DNA of 14,376 nt. It comes from Brevundimonas sp. (lineage in GTDB: Bacteria; Pseudomonadota; Alphaproteobacteria; Caulobacterales; Caulobacteraceae). The stretch is from assembly GCA_012270135.1 (NCBI GenBank), contig JAAXIW010000047.1, positions 1-14,376 on the forward strand. The letters run 5' to 3'. The notes below the pieces were generated by a model that was given only the letters and a program-made list of their open reading frames with translations, was not told the origin of the DNA and made no database searches. Of the stretch, positions 5,839 to 13,683 are shown one piece after another; the first letter of the stretch is position 1, and every line of letters begins with the position of its first letter. The translations under genes and the position numbers were made by a program.

Positions 5839-7016
5839 CTATTTGGCGAGCGCCCGCATCGCCTTCTCCAGCCCGTCCAGCGTCAGCGGATACATCCGCT
5901 CGTCGACCAGTTCGCGGATCATCCCGACCGAGGCGGAATAGCTCCAGTATCGCTCCGGCGACGGGTTCAGCCACGCCACCTTGTCCCACTGCTGCGTGGC
6001 CCGCTTCAGCCAGACCGCCCCGGCCTCCTCGTTCCAGTGCTCGACCGAGCCCCCCGGCATGCTCACCTCATAGGGGCTCATGGTGGCGTCGCCGACGAAG
6101 ATGGCCCGCCAGTCGGCCGGGTATTTGTGCAGCAGCTCCCAGGTCGGGATCTTCTCGGTGTGCCGGCGCCGGTTGTCCTTCCAGACCCCTTCGTAGAGGC
6201 AGTTGTGGAAGTAGAAGAATTCGAGGTGTTTGAACTCGGTCCGGGCGGCCGAGAACAGCTCCTCGCACATCTTCACATGGGCATCCATCGAGCCGCCGAT
6301 GTCGAGGAACAGCAGCACCTTGATCGTATTGCGCCGCTCGGGCCGCATGTGGATGTCCAGCCAGCCCTGACGCGCCGTGCCGTCGATGGTGGCGTCCATG
6401 TCCAGCTCGTCGGGCGCGCCCTGCCGCGCGAAGCGGCGCAGGCGGCGCAGGGCCACCTTGATGTTGCGCGTGCCCAGCTCGACCTGGTCGTCCAGGTTCC
6501 GGTACTCGCGCTTCTCCCAGACCTTGACCGCGCGGCCCTGCCGGCCCGGCCCGCCGATGCGCACGCCCTCGGGATTGTAGCCGCCGTGGCCGAACGGGCT
6601 GGTCCCGCCCGTGCCGATCCACTTGTTCCCGCCCTCGTGCCGGCCCTGCTGCTCCTCAAGCCGCTGCTTCAGCGTCTCCATCAGCTTGTCGAATCCCCCC
6701 AGCGCCTCGATCTGCGCCTTCTCCTCGTCGGTCAGGTATTTCTCGGTCAGCAGCCGCAGCCAGTCTCGGGGATGTCGGTGGCCGGATCCTCGCCCGCCCC
6801 GACCGTCTCGATCCCCGCGAACACCTTGCCGAACACCTGGTCGAAGCGGTCGTAGTGCTTCTCGTCCTTGACCAGCACCGCCCGCGACAGGTGGTAGAAG
6901 TCGTCGACCCGCCGCCCGGCCAAGTCCCGGTCCATGGCCTCCATCAGATGGAGCCATTCCTTCATCGACACCGGAACCTTGGCGTCGCGCAGGGCGGTGA
7001 AGAAGGGGAGGAGCAT
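5839..7016 (-). pseudogene. CoxE-type VWA domain protein, interrupted by a one-base frameshift
   Basis: With one base restored, this is a 392-residue VWA protein of the CoxE-like group, often paired with MoxR-type AAA ATPases in metal-centre or complex assembly; its precise role is unknown. The N-terminal part (MLLPFFTALRDAKVPVSMKEW...) runs to ATDIPE (residue 84) and then shifts into a stop. The continuation DWLRLLTEKYLTDEEKAQIEALGG is in another frame. The plus strand reads CAGTCTCGGGG at 6761-6771, where CAGTCCTCGGGG would join the frames, so one C is missing near 6765. The VWA domain starts near residue 232 with a MIDAS-like LFLDIGGSMD (D239, S243; Gly where the classical DxSxS has its first Ser). 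It ends with a conserved-looking WLNPSPERYWSYSASVGMI (350-366). ATG 7014-7016 suits the family start; no clear ribosome binding site. No MoxR gene is in the window. Confidence 0.88.
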
Positions 7017-7054
7017 CAGCGCAGGCTAGCAGGAAACGACAGGGCCCGCTTCGC

Positions 7055-7744
7055 TCAAGGCTTGGATTCGCCGACCGCCGCCCTCAGCACATCATTGAAG
7101 AACGACCCGGCGACGATCTGGTTGGCCATGATCGAGTTCTGGTCGCCGTCGCCGGTCATGCGCTGCTTGAAGATCCATTCGCCGGCCTTGGCCGTGAGGG
7201 CGTGCGTATAGCGGGGCGCGTCCTTCGGTCCGATCAGCAGGGCGGCGTATTCGATAGGGCCCACGCCCGCCGGCGGCTCCACCTGCGCCATGGCTCCCTG
7301 ATAGGGCCGGGCATCCGGCCAGCGGTTGATGATCGCCTGGGCCGCGTCGCGCGCTGAGTCCGCGGCCGAATATCCCGATCCGTAGCGTGTGGCGTAATAG
7401 GTCAGGTAGGTCGATCCGATATCGGCGTTGCAGCCGACGTCATCGCCGGGGCTGTCGTCGCTGAGGTCGAAGACCCTCAAGGTGTTGTTCTCGGCGCCGG
7501 GAAGGAACGAGCAGACCAGGCCGCTGGCCCGGTGCCGAACCTTGGCCATGCCATCGCTGCTGACGTTGACGAACAGGCCCGGCGCGCCGGAGGCGGCGAT
7601 CAGGGCGTCCGCTTCGGCCGAAGCCCTCGCCAGGTCCGCCGCCGACGGTTGTTCCCGGACCCCGTCTTGCGCCGCGACCGGCGCGCCGAGCCCCAGGGCT
7701 GCGAACGCTGCAAGCGAGGCGAGTGTCGTAGCGATCGACCGCAT
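7055..7744 (-). CDS. Exported protein of unknown function
   Basis: A 229-residue protein with a clear Sec signal peptide: MRSIATTLASLAAFAALGLG then APVAAQDG, cleavage probably after AAQ or VAA around residues 24-26. The mature part has two cysteines (in GLVCSFLPG and DDVGCNAD), which could form a disulfide, and no membrane segment, so it is probably periplasmic. I do not recognise a named family. The ATG at 7742-7744 has AGGAG eight nt before it. It lies 38 nt before the VWA gene and 78 nt after the GNAT gene, all on the minus strand, suggesting shared transcription. Confidence 0.85.
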   Translation of the reverse strand: MRSIATTLASLAAFAALGLGAPVAAQDGVREQPSAADLARASAEADALIAASGAPGLFVNVSSDGMAKVRHRASGLVCSFLPGAENNTLRVFDLSDDSPGDDVGCNADIGSTYLTYYATRYGSGYSAADSARDAAQAIINRWPDARPYQGAMAQVEPPAGVGPIEYAALLIGPKDAPRYTHALTAKAGEWIFKQRMTGDGDQNSIMANQIVAGSFFNDVLRAAVGESKP

Positions 7745-7804
7745 GGGGATATCTCCTGTGACCAGTCAGGCGATCAAGCCACGGCGGCCCGGCTTCGTCC
7801 ACCC

Positions 7805-7823
7805 ACTGTCAGCTTCCGACAGT
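7805..7823 (-). terminator. Short hairpin at the end of the GNAT gene
   Basis: ACTGTC (7805-7810) pairs with GACAGT (7818-7823) around a 7-nt loop. It overlaps the last base of the GNAT stop codon on the minus strand. It has only six base pairs and no T tract, so it is at best a weak or Rho-assisted end point. Confidence 0.35.
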
Positions 7824-8350
7824 CACCCCCGCCGCAGGATGAACTCGTCGTCCAGCCACGCCCCGACCGGATACCGGTACTCCCCGGCCTTCGCGAACCC
7901 GTAGGCCGCATACAGCCTCTGCGCTTTCAGATTTCCGCTCCACACGCCGATCCACAGCGGCCCGTCGGTGTGCGCCTCCATCCACTCCAGGGCGATGGCC
8001 AGCAGCTTCGTACCCAGCCCCAGCCCTTGCGCCGACTTCGCCACATAGAGCCGCCGGAGCTCCGCGTGGCTTGGTCGCGCGTCCGGATGGGGCAGGGTGT
8101 TCGGGCCGGTGTTGGCGAAGGCCAGCAGGCCGCCGTCGCGCTCCGCCACCCACCAGGCCGCGCCCGGCTCCTTCAACTTCGCCCGGATCGCATCGGCGCT
8201 GAAGCTGGCGTCGAGAAACGCCGCCAGGTCGTCGGCCGGATACGGGATGCCGAACCCGTCCACGAAGGTGTCGATGAAGGTCTGGCGGCCCAGCGCGCCG
8301 AGGGCGTCGGCGTCGGCGTCGACGGCGGGGCGGATCACGGCTTCGGTCAT
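7823..8350 (-). CDS. GNAT family N-acetyltransferase
   Basis: A 175-residue GCN5-related acetyltransferase transferring acetyl from acetyl-CoA to an amino group of an unknown substrate. Seen in sequence: N-terminal strand and helix TEAVIRPAVDADADALGALGRQTF; a middle strand WWVAERDGGLLAFANTG; the core strand ELRRLYVAKSAQGLGLGTKLL, which carries the acetyl-CoA pyrophosphate-binding Q-G-L-G-L-G loop; and the C-terminal LWIGVWSGNLKAQRLYAAYGF motif, with the N and Y typical of this fold. Length and layout are normal for a single-domain GNAT. It is divergent from the deacetylase gene across only 63 nt, so the two could share a control region. The pairing of an acetyltransferase with a deacetylase may be coincidence. 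Confidence 0.92.
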   Translation of the reverse strand: MTEAVIRPAVDADADALGALGRQTFIDTFVDGFGIPYPADDLAAFLDASFSADAIRAKLKEPGAAWWVAERDGGLLAFANTGPNTLPHPDARPSHAELRRLYVAKSAQGLGLGTKLLAIALEWMEAHTDGPLWIGVWSGNLKAQRLYAAYGFAKAGEYRYPVGAWLDDEFILRRG

Positions 8351-8413
8351 GATCGGCGCCTACAGCCTCGATCCGGGCGCGACAAGTGCGGCTCGGGCGC
8401 ATATCCTCGCCCC

Positions 8414-9334
8414 GTGAGCGTCGCCCTCTTCACCCATCCCGACATGGTCGAGCATCGCCCGGGCGCCGGCCATCCCGAACGGCCGGAGCGGCTGCGCGCG
8501 GTGCTCGACGCCCTCGACGACGCCGGCCTGTCCCGCGATCGCTACGCCGCGACGGAGGCCTCGATCGCCGATCTCGAGCGGCTCCATCCGACGGACCATG
8601 TCGCCCGCCTGCTCAACGCCTCGCCTCGCGACGGCCTGAATCAGCTCGACTCCGACACCATCCTGTCGCCCGGCAGCGTCCGCGCCGCCCGCCTCGCCGC
8701 CGGGGCGGTGATCGACGCCGTGCGCGCCGTGGCCCGGGGCGAGACCGCCCGCGCCTTCGCCGCCGTCCGTCCGCCCGGCCACCACGCCGAGCCGGATCGC
8801 GCCATGGGCTTCTGCCTGTTCTCCAACGTCGCCGTCGCCGCCCGCGTCGCCCAGTCGGAAGGCCTCGCCCGCGTCGCCGTCATCGATTTCGACGTCCATC
8901 ACGGCAACGGGACACAGGCCGCCTTCGAGGCGGACGCTGGCCTGTTCCTCGGCTCGATCCACCAGATGCCCCTCTATCCCGGCTCCGGCGCCACTTCGGA
9001 AACCGGCGTCGGCAACATCGTCAACGCCCCGGTCGGCCCCCACGCCGCCCGCGAGGCCTGGCGCGCGACCTTCTCGGAGCGGCTTATGCCCGCGCTCGAA
9101 TCGTTCCGGCCCGACCTGGTGCTGATCTCGGCCGGATTCGACGCTCACCGCCGCGATCCCCTCGCCCACCAGAGCCTCGAGGCCGAGGATTTCGCCTGGG
9201 CCACCCGCGCCGTGGTCGAGGTCGCGAGAACGTGCTGCGCCGGCAAGGTTGTTTCCTCGCTCGAGGGCGGCTACGACCTTGAAGGGCTCGGTCGTTCGGC
9301 GGCCGCCCATGTCCAGGCTTTGGGGGAGGACTAG
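8414..9334 (+). CDS. Histone-deacetylase-like amidohydrolase
   Basis: A 306-residue zinc-dependent deacetylase of the HDAC/AcuC/acetylpolyamine amidohydrolase superfamily; bacterial members remove acyl groups from lysines or polyamines, and the substrate here is unknown. Active-site signatures are all present: RPPGHHAEPDRAMGFCLFSN (H123, H124), the zinc-binding VIDFDVHHGNGTQ (D160, H162), SAGFDAHRRDP (D243) and the GGY near the end (Y287). The GTG at 8414-8416 is chosen because the first strand SVALFTHPDM starts right there; the next ATG would remove it. The frame is open far upstream, but that stretch is antisense to the GNAT gene and not credible. It is the first gene of a + strand series; the phosphatase gene begins 36 nt later. 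Confidence 0.93.
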   Translation: MSVALFTHPDMVEHRPGAGHPERPERLRAVLDALDDAGLSRDRYAATEASIADLERLHPTDHVARLLNASPRDGLNQLDSDTILSPGSVRAARLAAGAVIDAVRAVARGETARAFAAVRPPGHHAEPDRAMGFCLFSNVAVAARVAQSEGLARVAVIDFDVHHGNGTQAAFEADAGLFLGSIHQMPLYPGSGATSETGVGNIVNAPVGPHAAREAWRATFSERLMPALESFRPDLVLISAGFDAHRRDPLAHQSLEAEDFAWATRAVVEVARTCCAGKVVSSLEGGYDLEGLGRSAAAHVQALGED

Positions 9335-9370
9335 GGGGCCGGATCGCAATCGCTGTTCCGCCCGTCGCTC

Positions 9371-10024
9371 ATGTCAGCTCCCGCCCGAGAACCCTCCGTC
9401 GATCAAGCCGCGCCCGCGCCCGTTCCGCGCCCGGCGGCGCTCGTCTCCGTCCGCCCCGGCGCCATCATCCTGGCCCGCCACGGCGAACCGGCCCTGTCGC
9501 GCAAATGCCTGCTGACCTCCGACCAGTACCGCGACTGGTGGGCGAAGTATGAGGTCGGCGGCCTGCGCGCCGGCCAGACCCCGCCGCCCGAACTGCTCGC
9601 CGCGGCCGAGGGCGCCGGGGCCATCTACGCCTCGACCCGCCCGCGCGCCCAGGAAACCGCCGCCGCCATCGCCGCCGGCCGCGAGGTGATGTCGGACGCC
9701 CTGTTCATCGAGGCGCCCCTGCCGCCGCCGCGCTTTCCCTCGTGGTTCAGGCTGCCGCCCAAATACTGGGGCGCCGTGGCCCGCATCTGGTGGCACGCCT
9801 TCAACCACCACGAGGGTCAGGAGACCCGCGCCGAGGCCGAGGTCCGCGCCGAACAGGCGGCCCAGGCCCTGATCGCCCGCGCCGAGTCGGGCCAGGACGT
9901 GCTGGTCCTCGCCCACGGCTATTTCAACCACATGGTCGGCCGCCGCCTGCGCGCCGACGGCTGGAAGCTGGTCCACAACCAGGGCTTCAAATACTGGTCC
10001 CAGCGCCGCTACGAGCGCCGCTGA
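9371..10024 (+). CDS. Histidine phosphatase superfamily protein (phosphoglycerate-mutase-like)
   Basis: A 217-residue protein with the histidine phosphatase catalytic pattern: ILARHGEP (R36, H37, the phospho-accepting His), YASTRPRAQET (R90/R92 with the SxRxRAxET motif) and VLAHGYFNHMV (H182, the second catalytic His). The substrate is unknown; branch members dephosphorylate sugars, proteins or small metabolites. A Pro/Ala-rich leader of about 30 residues precedes the core and may be disordered; ATG 9371 is the only good start but lacks a clear ribosome binding site. A Trp-rich stretch FPSWFRLPPKYWGAVARIWW (122-141) is unusual and could bind a membrane or partner. It lies between the deacetylase and xseB genes (gaps 36 and 49 nt). 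Confidence 0.9.
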   Translation: MSAPAREPSVDQAAPAPVPRPAALVSVRPGAIILARHGEPALSRKCLLTSDQYRDWWAKYEVGGLRAGQTPPPELLAAAEGAGAIYASTRPRAQETAAAIAAGREVMSDALFIEAPLPPPRFPSWFRLPPKYWGAVARIWWHAFNHHEGQETRAEAEVRAEQAAQALIARAESGQDVLVLAHGYFNHMVGRRLRADGWKLVHNQGFKYWSQRRYERR

Positions 10025-10073
10025 GCCGCTTCCCCGTTGAAGCGCGCATCCGGCCCCTCTAGGGTCGCCCGCG

Positions 10074-10322
10074 ATGACCGAAACCACCGCCATTCCCGCA
10101 GACCTCAGCTTCGAGGACGCCCTGCAGCGTCTCGAACAGATCGTTTCCCGCCTCGAGTCCGGCCAGGCCCCGCTGGAGGAATCGATCTCGCTCTACGAGG
10201 AAGGCGCCCGCCTCAAGGCCCATTGCGAGGATCGGCTCAAGGCCGCCCAGCTGCGCGTCGAGAAGATCGTCGTCGGCCCCGACGGCCAGGCGAAGGGCGT
10301 CGCAGCGGCGGACTTCGGCTGA
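10074..10322 (+). CDS. xseB: Exodeoxyribonuclease VII small subunit
   Basis: An 82-residue XseB protein, the small subunit that assembles in several copies on XseA to form exonuclease VII, which degrades single-stranded DNA. The family pattern is clear: LSFEDALQRLEQIVSRLESG (11-30), then QAPLEESISLYEEGARLKAHCEDRLKAAQ, forming the expected two-helix coiled hairpin. A short tail VGPDGQAKGVAAADFG follows. Start ATG 10074-10076 gives the usual length. The gene overlaps csaA by one base (TGATG), indicating translational coupling. The xseB-ispA-dxs order is also found in Escherichia coli. The large subunit gene is not in the window. Confidence 0.96.
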   Translation: MTETTAIPADLSFEDALQRLEQIVSRLESGQAPLEESISLYEEGARLKAHCEDRLKAAQLRVEKIVVGPDGQAKGVAAADFG

Positions 10323-10675
10323 TGTCCGGCCCCGCCGCCGCGCCGCTCACCTTCGCCGACGTCAGGAAGGTCGACTTCCGCGTCGGCCAGGTGGTCTCCG
10401 CCGATCCTTTCCCGGAGGCCCGCAAGCCGGCGTTCAAACTGGCCATCGACTTCGGCCCCGGCATCGGGGTGAAAAAGTCCTCGGCCCAGATCACCGTCCA
10501 CTACACGCCGGACCAGCTGGTCGGCCGAAAGGTCGCCGCCGTGGTCAACTTCCCGCCGCGCCAGATCGGCCCCTTCATGTCCGAGGTCCTGACCCTCGGC
10601 TTCCCCGACGCCGCCGGCGAGGTCGTGCTGGTCGGCGTCGACCGCGAGGTTCCGGTGGGCGGGAGGCTGTTCTGA
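10322..10675 (+). CDS. csaA: CsaA-type tRNA-binding domain protein
   Basis: A 117-residue stand-alone EMAP/Trbp111-like OB-fold protein. Bacillus CsaA is described as an export-related chaperone, and the fold binds tRNA; the true cellular role is open. Signature stretches are VDFRVGQVVSADPFPEARKP (17-36), LAIDFGPGIGVKKSSAQIT (40-58), VAAVVNFPPRQIGPFMSEVL (71-90) and the end VGVDREVPVGGRLF, matching the family over its whole length. It is translationally coupled to xseB (one-base overlap). Its place between xseB and ispA differs from the E. coli arrangement, where these two are neighbours. Confidence 0.94.
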   Translation: MSGPAAAPLTFADVRKVDFRVGQVVSADPFPEARKPAFKLAIDFGPGIGVKKSSAQITVHYTPDQLVGRKVAAVVNFPPRQIGPFMSEVLTLGFPDAAGEVVLVGVDREVPVGGRLF

Positions 10676-10719
10676 CCGTCCTGGCCGCCAATTCCCCGGA
10701 GCAGAACGTCATCGACCGG

Positions 10720-11580
10720 GTGGCCGAGACCGCCGACCTCGTCACCGTCGCCCTCGACGAACTGCTGCCCCGCGCCGACGGCCCCGAATCCCGCCTGACC
10801 GAGGCCATGCGCTACGCCGCCCTCGGCCCCGGCAAGCGGCTGCGGCCCTTCTTCGCCCTCGAGGCCGCCAATCTGTTCGACATCGAGGAGCGGCCGGTGC
10901 TGCGCGCCGCCTGCGCCCTCGAATGCGTCCACGCCTACAGCCTGGTCCACGACGACCTGCCCTGCATGGACGACGACGACATGCGCCGCGGTCGCCCCAC
11001 CGTGCACCGCGCCTATGACGAGGCCACCGCCGTCCTCGCCGGCGACGCCCTGCAGACCGCCGCCTTCGACATCCTGCTGCATCCCGACACCCATGAGAAT
11101 CCGGCCGTTCGCTGCGAGCTCGCCGCCCGCCTGTCGCTGGCCTCGGGCGCGCGCGGCATGGCCGGCGGCCAGATGATCGACCTGCTCGGCGTGCGCGACG
11201 ACCTCGGCGGCGTGGCCCGCATGCAGCGGCTCAAGACCGGCGCCCTGTTCAGCTACGCCTTCGAGATCCCCCTGATCATCGCCGACGCCCGCGAGCCGCA
11301 CCGCCAGGCCCTGACCAGCTTCGCCCACGACATCGGCCTGGCCTACCAGATCGTCGACGACCTGCTCGACGTCGAGGGCGACGAGGACATCCTCGGCAAG
11401 GCGGCGCGCAAGGACCACGCCCAGGGCAAGACCAATTTCGTCACCCTGCTCGGCCTCGACGCGGCGCGGCACAGGGTCGCGCACCTCGCCGACCAGGCCC
11501 GGGCCCATCTCGACGTCTTCGGTCCCGACGCCGACATCCTCAAGGCCAGCGTGGACTATGTTCTCCGGCGCCGGTCCTGA
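10720..11580 (+). CDS. ispA: Polyprenyl synthetase, farnesyl diphosphate synthase type
   Basis: A 286-residue trans-isoprenyl diphosphate synthase that condenses IPP with allylic diphosphates, probably to C15 farnesyl diphosphate. Key motifs: GPGKRLRPFF (37-45); first Asp-rich motif HDDLPCMDDDDMRRG with the two-residue insertion typical of bacterial FPP synthases (D78, D79, D84); GMAGGQMIDL; LKTGALF; and second Asp-rich motif YQIVDDLLD (D213, D214, D217). Product length cannot be fixed from sequence; a C20 enzyme is possible. The GTG at 10720 is the only standard start near the expected N-terminus, but it lacks a good ribosome binding site. The frame extends without a stop back into csaA, so a few more residues from a non-standard start are possible. 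Dxs, from the same pathway, follows. Confidence 0.94.
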   Translation: MAETADLVTVALDELLPRADGPESRLTEAMRYAALGPGKRLRPFFALEAANLFDIEERPVLRAACALECVHAYSLVHDDLPCMDDDDMRRGRPTVHRAYDEATAVLAGDALQTAAFDILLHPDTHENPAVRCELAARLSLASGARGMAGGQMIDLLGVRDDLGGVARMQRLKTGALFSYAFEIPLIIADAREPHRQALTSFAHDIGLAYQIVDDLLDVEGDEDILGKAARKDHAQGKTNFVTLLGLDAARHRVAHLADQARAHLDVFGPDADILKASVDYVLRRRS

Positions 11581-11706
11581 TCCGCTCCGCCATCTCGCGG
11601 CGCCGCTCACGAACTGCTCAGGAATCCCTCACTGGCATTCCCCGTGCCGGGCGTTCATGAGATAGCCCTATCGTTTCGCCCGTTTCGGGCCCTCCAGGTT
11701 GTCTCC

Positions 11707-13614
11707 ATGCCCGACACCCCGCTGCTCGACCAGGTCACGCTCCCCGCCGACACGCGGGACTTCGACATTCCGCAGTTGAAGCAGCTGGCCGACGAACTGC
11801 GGGCCGAGACCATCGACGCCGTCTCGGTCACCGGCGGCCACCTCGGGGCCGGTCTCGGCGTGGTCGAGCTGACCGTCGCCCTGCACCACGTCTTCGACAC
11901 CCCGAGCGACATCCTGATCTGGGACGTCGGCCACCAGTGCTATCCGCACAAGATCCTGACCGGCCGGCGCGACCGCATCCGCACCCTGCGCCAGCCGGGC
12001 GGCCTGTCGGGCTTCACCAAGCGCAGCGAGAGCGAATACGACCCCTTCGGCGCCGCCCACGCCTCGACCTCGATCAGCGCCGCCCTCGGCTTCTGCGCCG
12101 CCCGCGACCAGAAGGGCGAATCGAACAAGGTCGTGGCCGTCATCGGCGACGGCTCCATGTCCGCCGGCATGGCCTATGAGGCGATGAACAACGCCGCCGA
12201 GACCACCAAACAGCTGGTCGTCATCCTCAACGACAACGACATGTCGATCGCCCCGCCGGTGGGCGGCATGAGCGCCTATCTGGCCAAACAGGTCTCGGGC
12301 GGCGCCTATCGCAATTTCCGCCGCTTCGGGAAGTCGGTGGCCGAACACCTGCCGCGCCCGTTCCGCAACGCGGCCCGCAAGGCCGAGGAATACGCCCGCG
12401 GCATGATCGTCGGCGGCACCTTCTTCGAGGAGCTGGGCTTCTACTACATCGGCCCGGTGGACGGGCACGACATGGACAACCTCGTCCCCATCCTGAAGAA
12501 CGCCGCCGCGGTCGATGACCGCCCGGTGGTCGTCCACGTCGTCACCCAGAAGGGCAAGGGCTACGCCCCGGCCGAATCCAGCGCCGACAAGCTGCACGCG
12601 GTGGCCAAGTTCGATGTCGTCTCGGGCAAACAGTCCAAGGCCATCGCCAATGCGCCCAGCTACACCAAGGTGTTCGGGACCGAACTGATCAAGCGGGCCG
12701 AGCGCGACCCCTCCATCGTCGCCATCACCGCCGCCATGCCGTCGGGCACCGGGCTGGACCTGTTCGGCCAGGCCTTCCCCGAGCGCACCTATGATGTCGG
12801 CATCGCCGAACAGCACGCCGTCACCTTCGCCGCCGGCCTCGCCGCCGACGGCATGAAGCCGGTCTGCGCCATCTACTCGACCTTCCTCCAGCGCGGCTAC
12901 GACCAGGTCGTCCACGACGTCGCCATCCAGAAGCTGCCGGTCCGTTTCGCCATGGACCGCGCCGGACTGGTCGGGGCCGACGGCGCCACCCACGCCGGCA
13001 GCTTCGACATCGGCTACATGGGCGCCCTGCCGCACATGGTCCTGATGGCCGCCGCCGACGAGGCCGAACTGGCCGCGATGATCGCCACCTCGCTGGAGAT
13101 CGACGATCGTCCCTCCGCCTTCCGCTATCCGCGCGGCGACGGCGTCGGCGTGGATATCCCCGAACTCGCCGCCCCGCTGGAGATCGGGCGGGGCCGCATC
13201 GTCCGCGAAGGGACCGCCGTCGCCATCCTGTCGCTCGGCACCCGCCTGCAGGAATCGCTGAAGGCCGCCGAGACCCTGGCCGCCCGCGGCGTCTCGGCCA
13301 CGGTGGCCGCCGCCCGCTTCGCCAAGCCGCGGGCCGAGGATCTGATCCTGCGCCTCGCCCGCGAGCACGAATGCCTGATCACGGTGGAAGAGGGGGCCAG
13401 GGGCGGCTTCGGCGCCTTCGTGCTGCAGATGCTGGCCGAAAAGGGCGCGCTCGACGCCGGCCTCAAGGTGCGCACCCTTCACCTGCCCGACGTCTTCCAG
13501 GACCAGGACGCGCCGGCCGCCATGTACGCCACGGCCGGCCTCAACGCCGACCACATCGCCGCCGCCGCTCTCCAGGCTCTTGGCGTCGAGGCGAGCCGCG
13601 CCGTCCGCGCCTGA
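11707..13614 (+). CDS. dxs: 1-deoxy-D-xylulose-5-phosphate synthase
   Basis: A 635-residue thiamin-diphosphate enzyme joining pyruvate and glyceraldehyde-3-phosphate to form DXP, the entry step of the MEP isoprenoid pathway and a precursor for thiamin and pyridoxal. Seen: SVTGGHLGAGLGVVELTVAL with active-site H45; DVGHQCYPHKILTGR; the ThDP/Mg motif GDGSMSAGMAYEAMNNA (147-163) with LNDNDMSI (174-181); PVDGHDM; and the second-domain motif VGIAEQHAVTFAAGLA, with E368 activating the cofactor. The C-terminal transketolase domain is complete. I chose ATG 11707 because Dxs homologues begin just before this LLDQVTLPADTR block and it gives the usual length. A frame from GTG 11644 would add 21 unlike residues. 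Gap to ispA is 126 nt with no strong terminator, so co-transcription or a private promoter are both possible. Confidence 0.97.
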   Translation: MPDTPLLDQVTLPADTRDFDIPQLKQLADELRAETIDAVSVTGGHLGAGLGVVELTVALHHVFDTPSDILIWDVGHQCYPHKILTGRRDRIRTLRQPGGLSGFTKRSESEYDPFGAAHASTSISAALGFCAARDQKGESNKVVAVIGDGSMSAGMAYEAMNNAAETTKQLVVILNDNDMSIAPPVGGMSAYLAKQVSGGAYRNFRRFGKSVAEHLPRPFRNAARKAEEYARGMIVGGTFFEELGFYYIGPVDGHDMDNLVPILKNAAAVDDRPVVVHVVTQKGKGYAPAESSADKLHAVAKFDVVSGKQSKAIANAPSYTKVFGTELIKRAERDPSIVAITAAMPSGTGLDLFGQAFPERTYDVGIAEQHAVTFAAGLAADGMKPVCAIYSTFLQRGYDQVVHDVAIQKLPVRFAMDRAGLVGADGATHAGSFDIGYMGALPHMVLMAAADEAELAAMIATSLEIDDRPSAFRYPRGDGVGVDIPELAAPLEIGRGRIVREGTAVAILSLGTRLQESLKAAETLAARGVSATVAAARFAKPRAEDLILRLAREHECLITVEEGARGGFGAFVLQMLAEKGALDAGLKVRTLHLPDVFQDQDAPAAMYATAGLNADHIAAAALQALGVEASRAVRA

Positions 13615-13683
13615 CCTCGCTGACGCAACCGGACTCCCCCTGTCGCCGTTCTGTCGCGGACGGGGTCAAGGTGGAGTAAGATT

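Noticed and set aside
5171..5941. 256-codon + strand frame starting MVGLVPAIHD
   Set aside because: It starts inside a dispersed repeat whose translation is a known spurious peptide, then runs antisense to the secreted-protein and VWA genes.
7532..8413. Long in-frame upstream extension of the deacetylase gene
   Set aside because: It lies antisense to the GNAT and exported-protein genes, has Arg/Pro/Gln-rich shadow composition, and the HDAC fold begins right after GTG 8414.
8351..8413. Clear -35/-10 promoters between the GNAT and deacetylase genes
   Set aside because: Only weak partial matches (such as TTGTCG on the minus strand) are visible, too poor to annotate.
11644..11706. Upstream GTG start for dxs
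   Set aside because: The 21 added residues do not resemble Dxs N-termini; ATG 11707 gives the usual length.
11668..13554. 628-codon open frame antisense to dxs
   Set aside because: Composition is Gly/Asp/Val-rich mirror coding caused by high GC at third positions; dxs on the other strand is certain.
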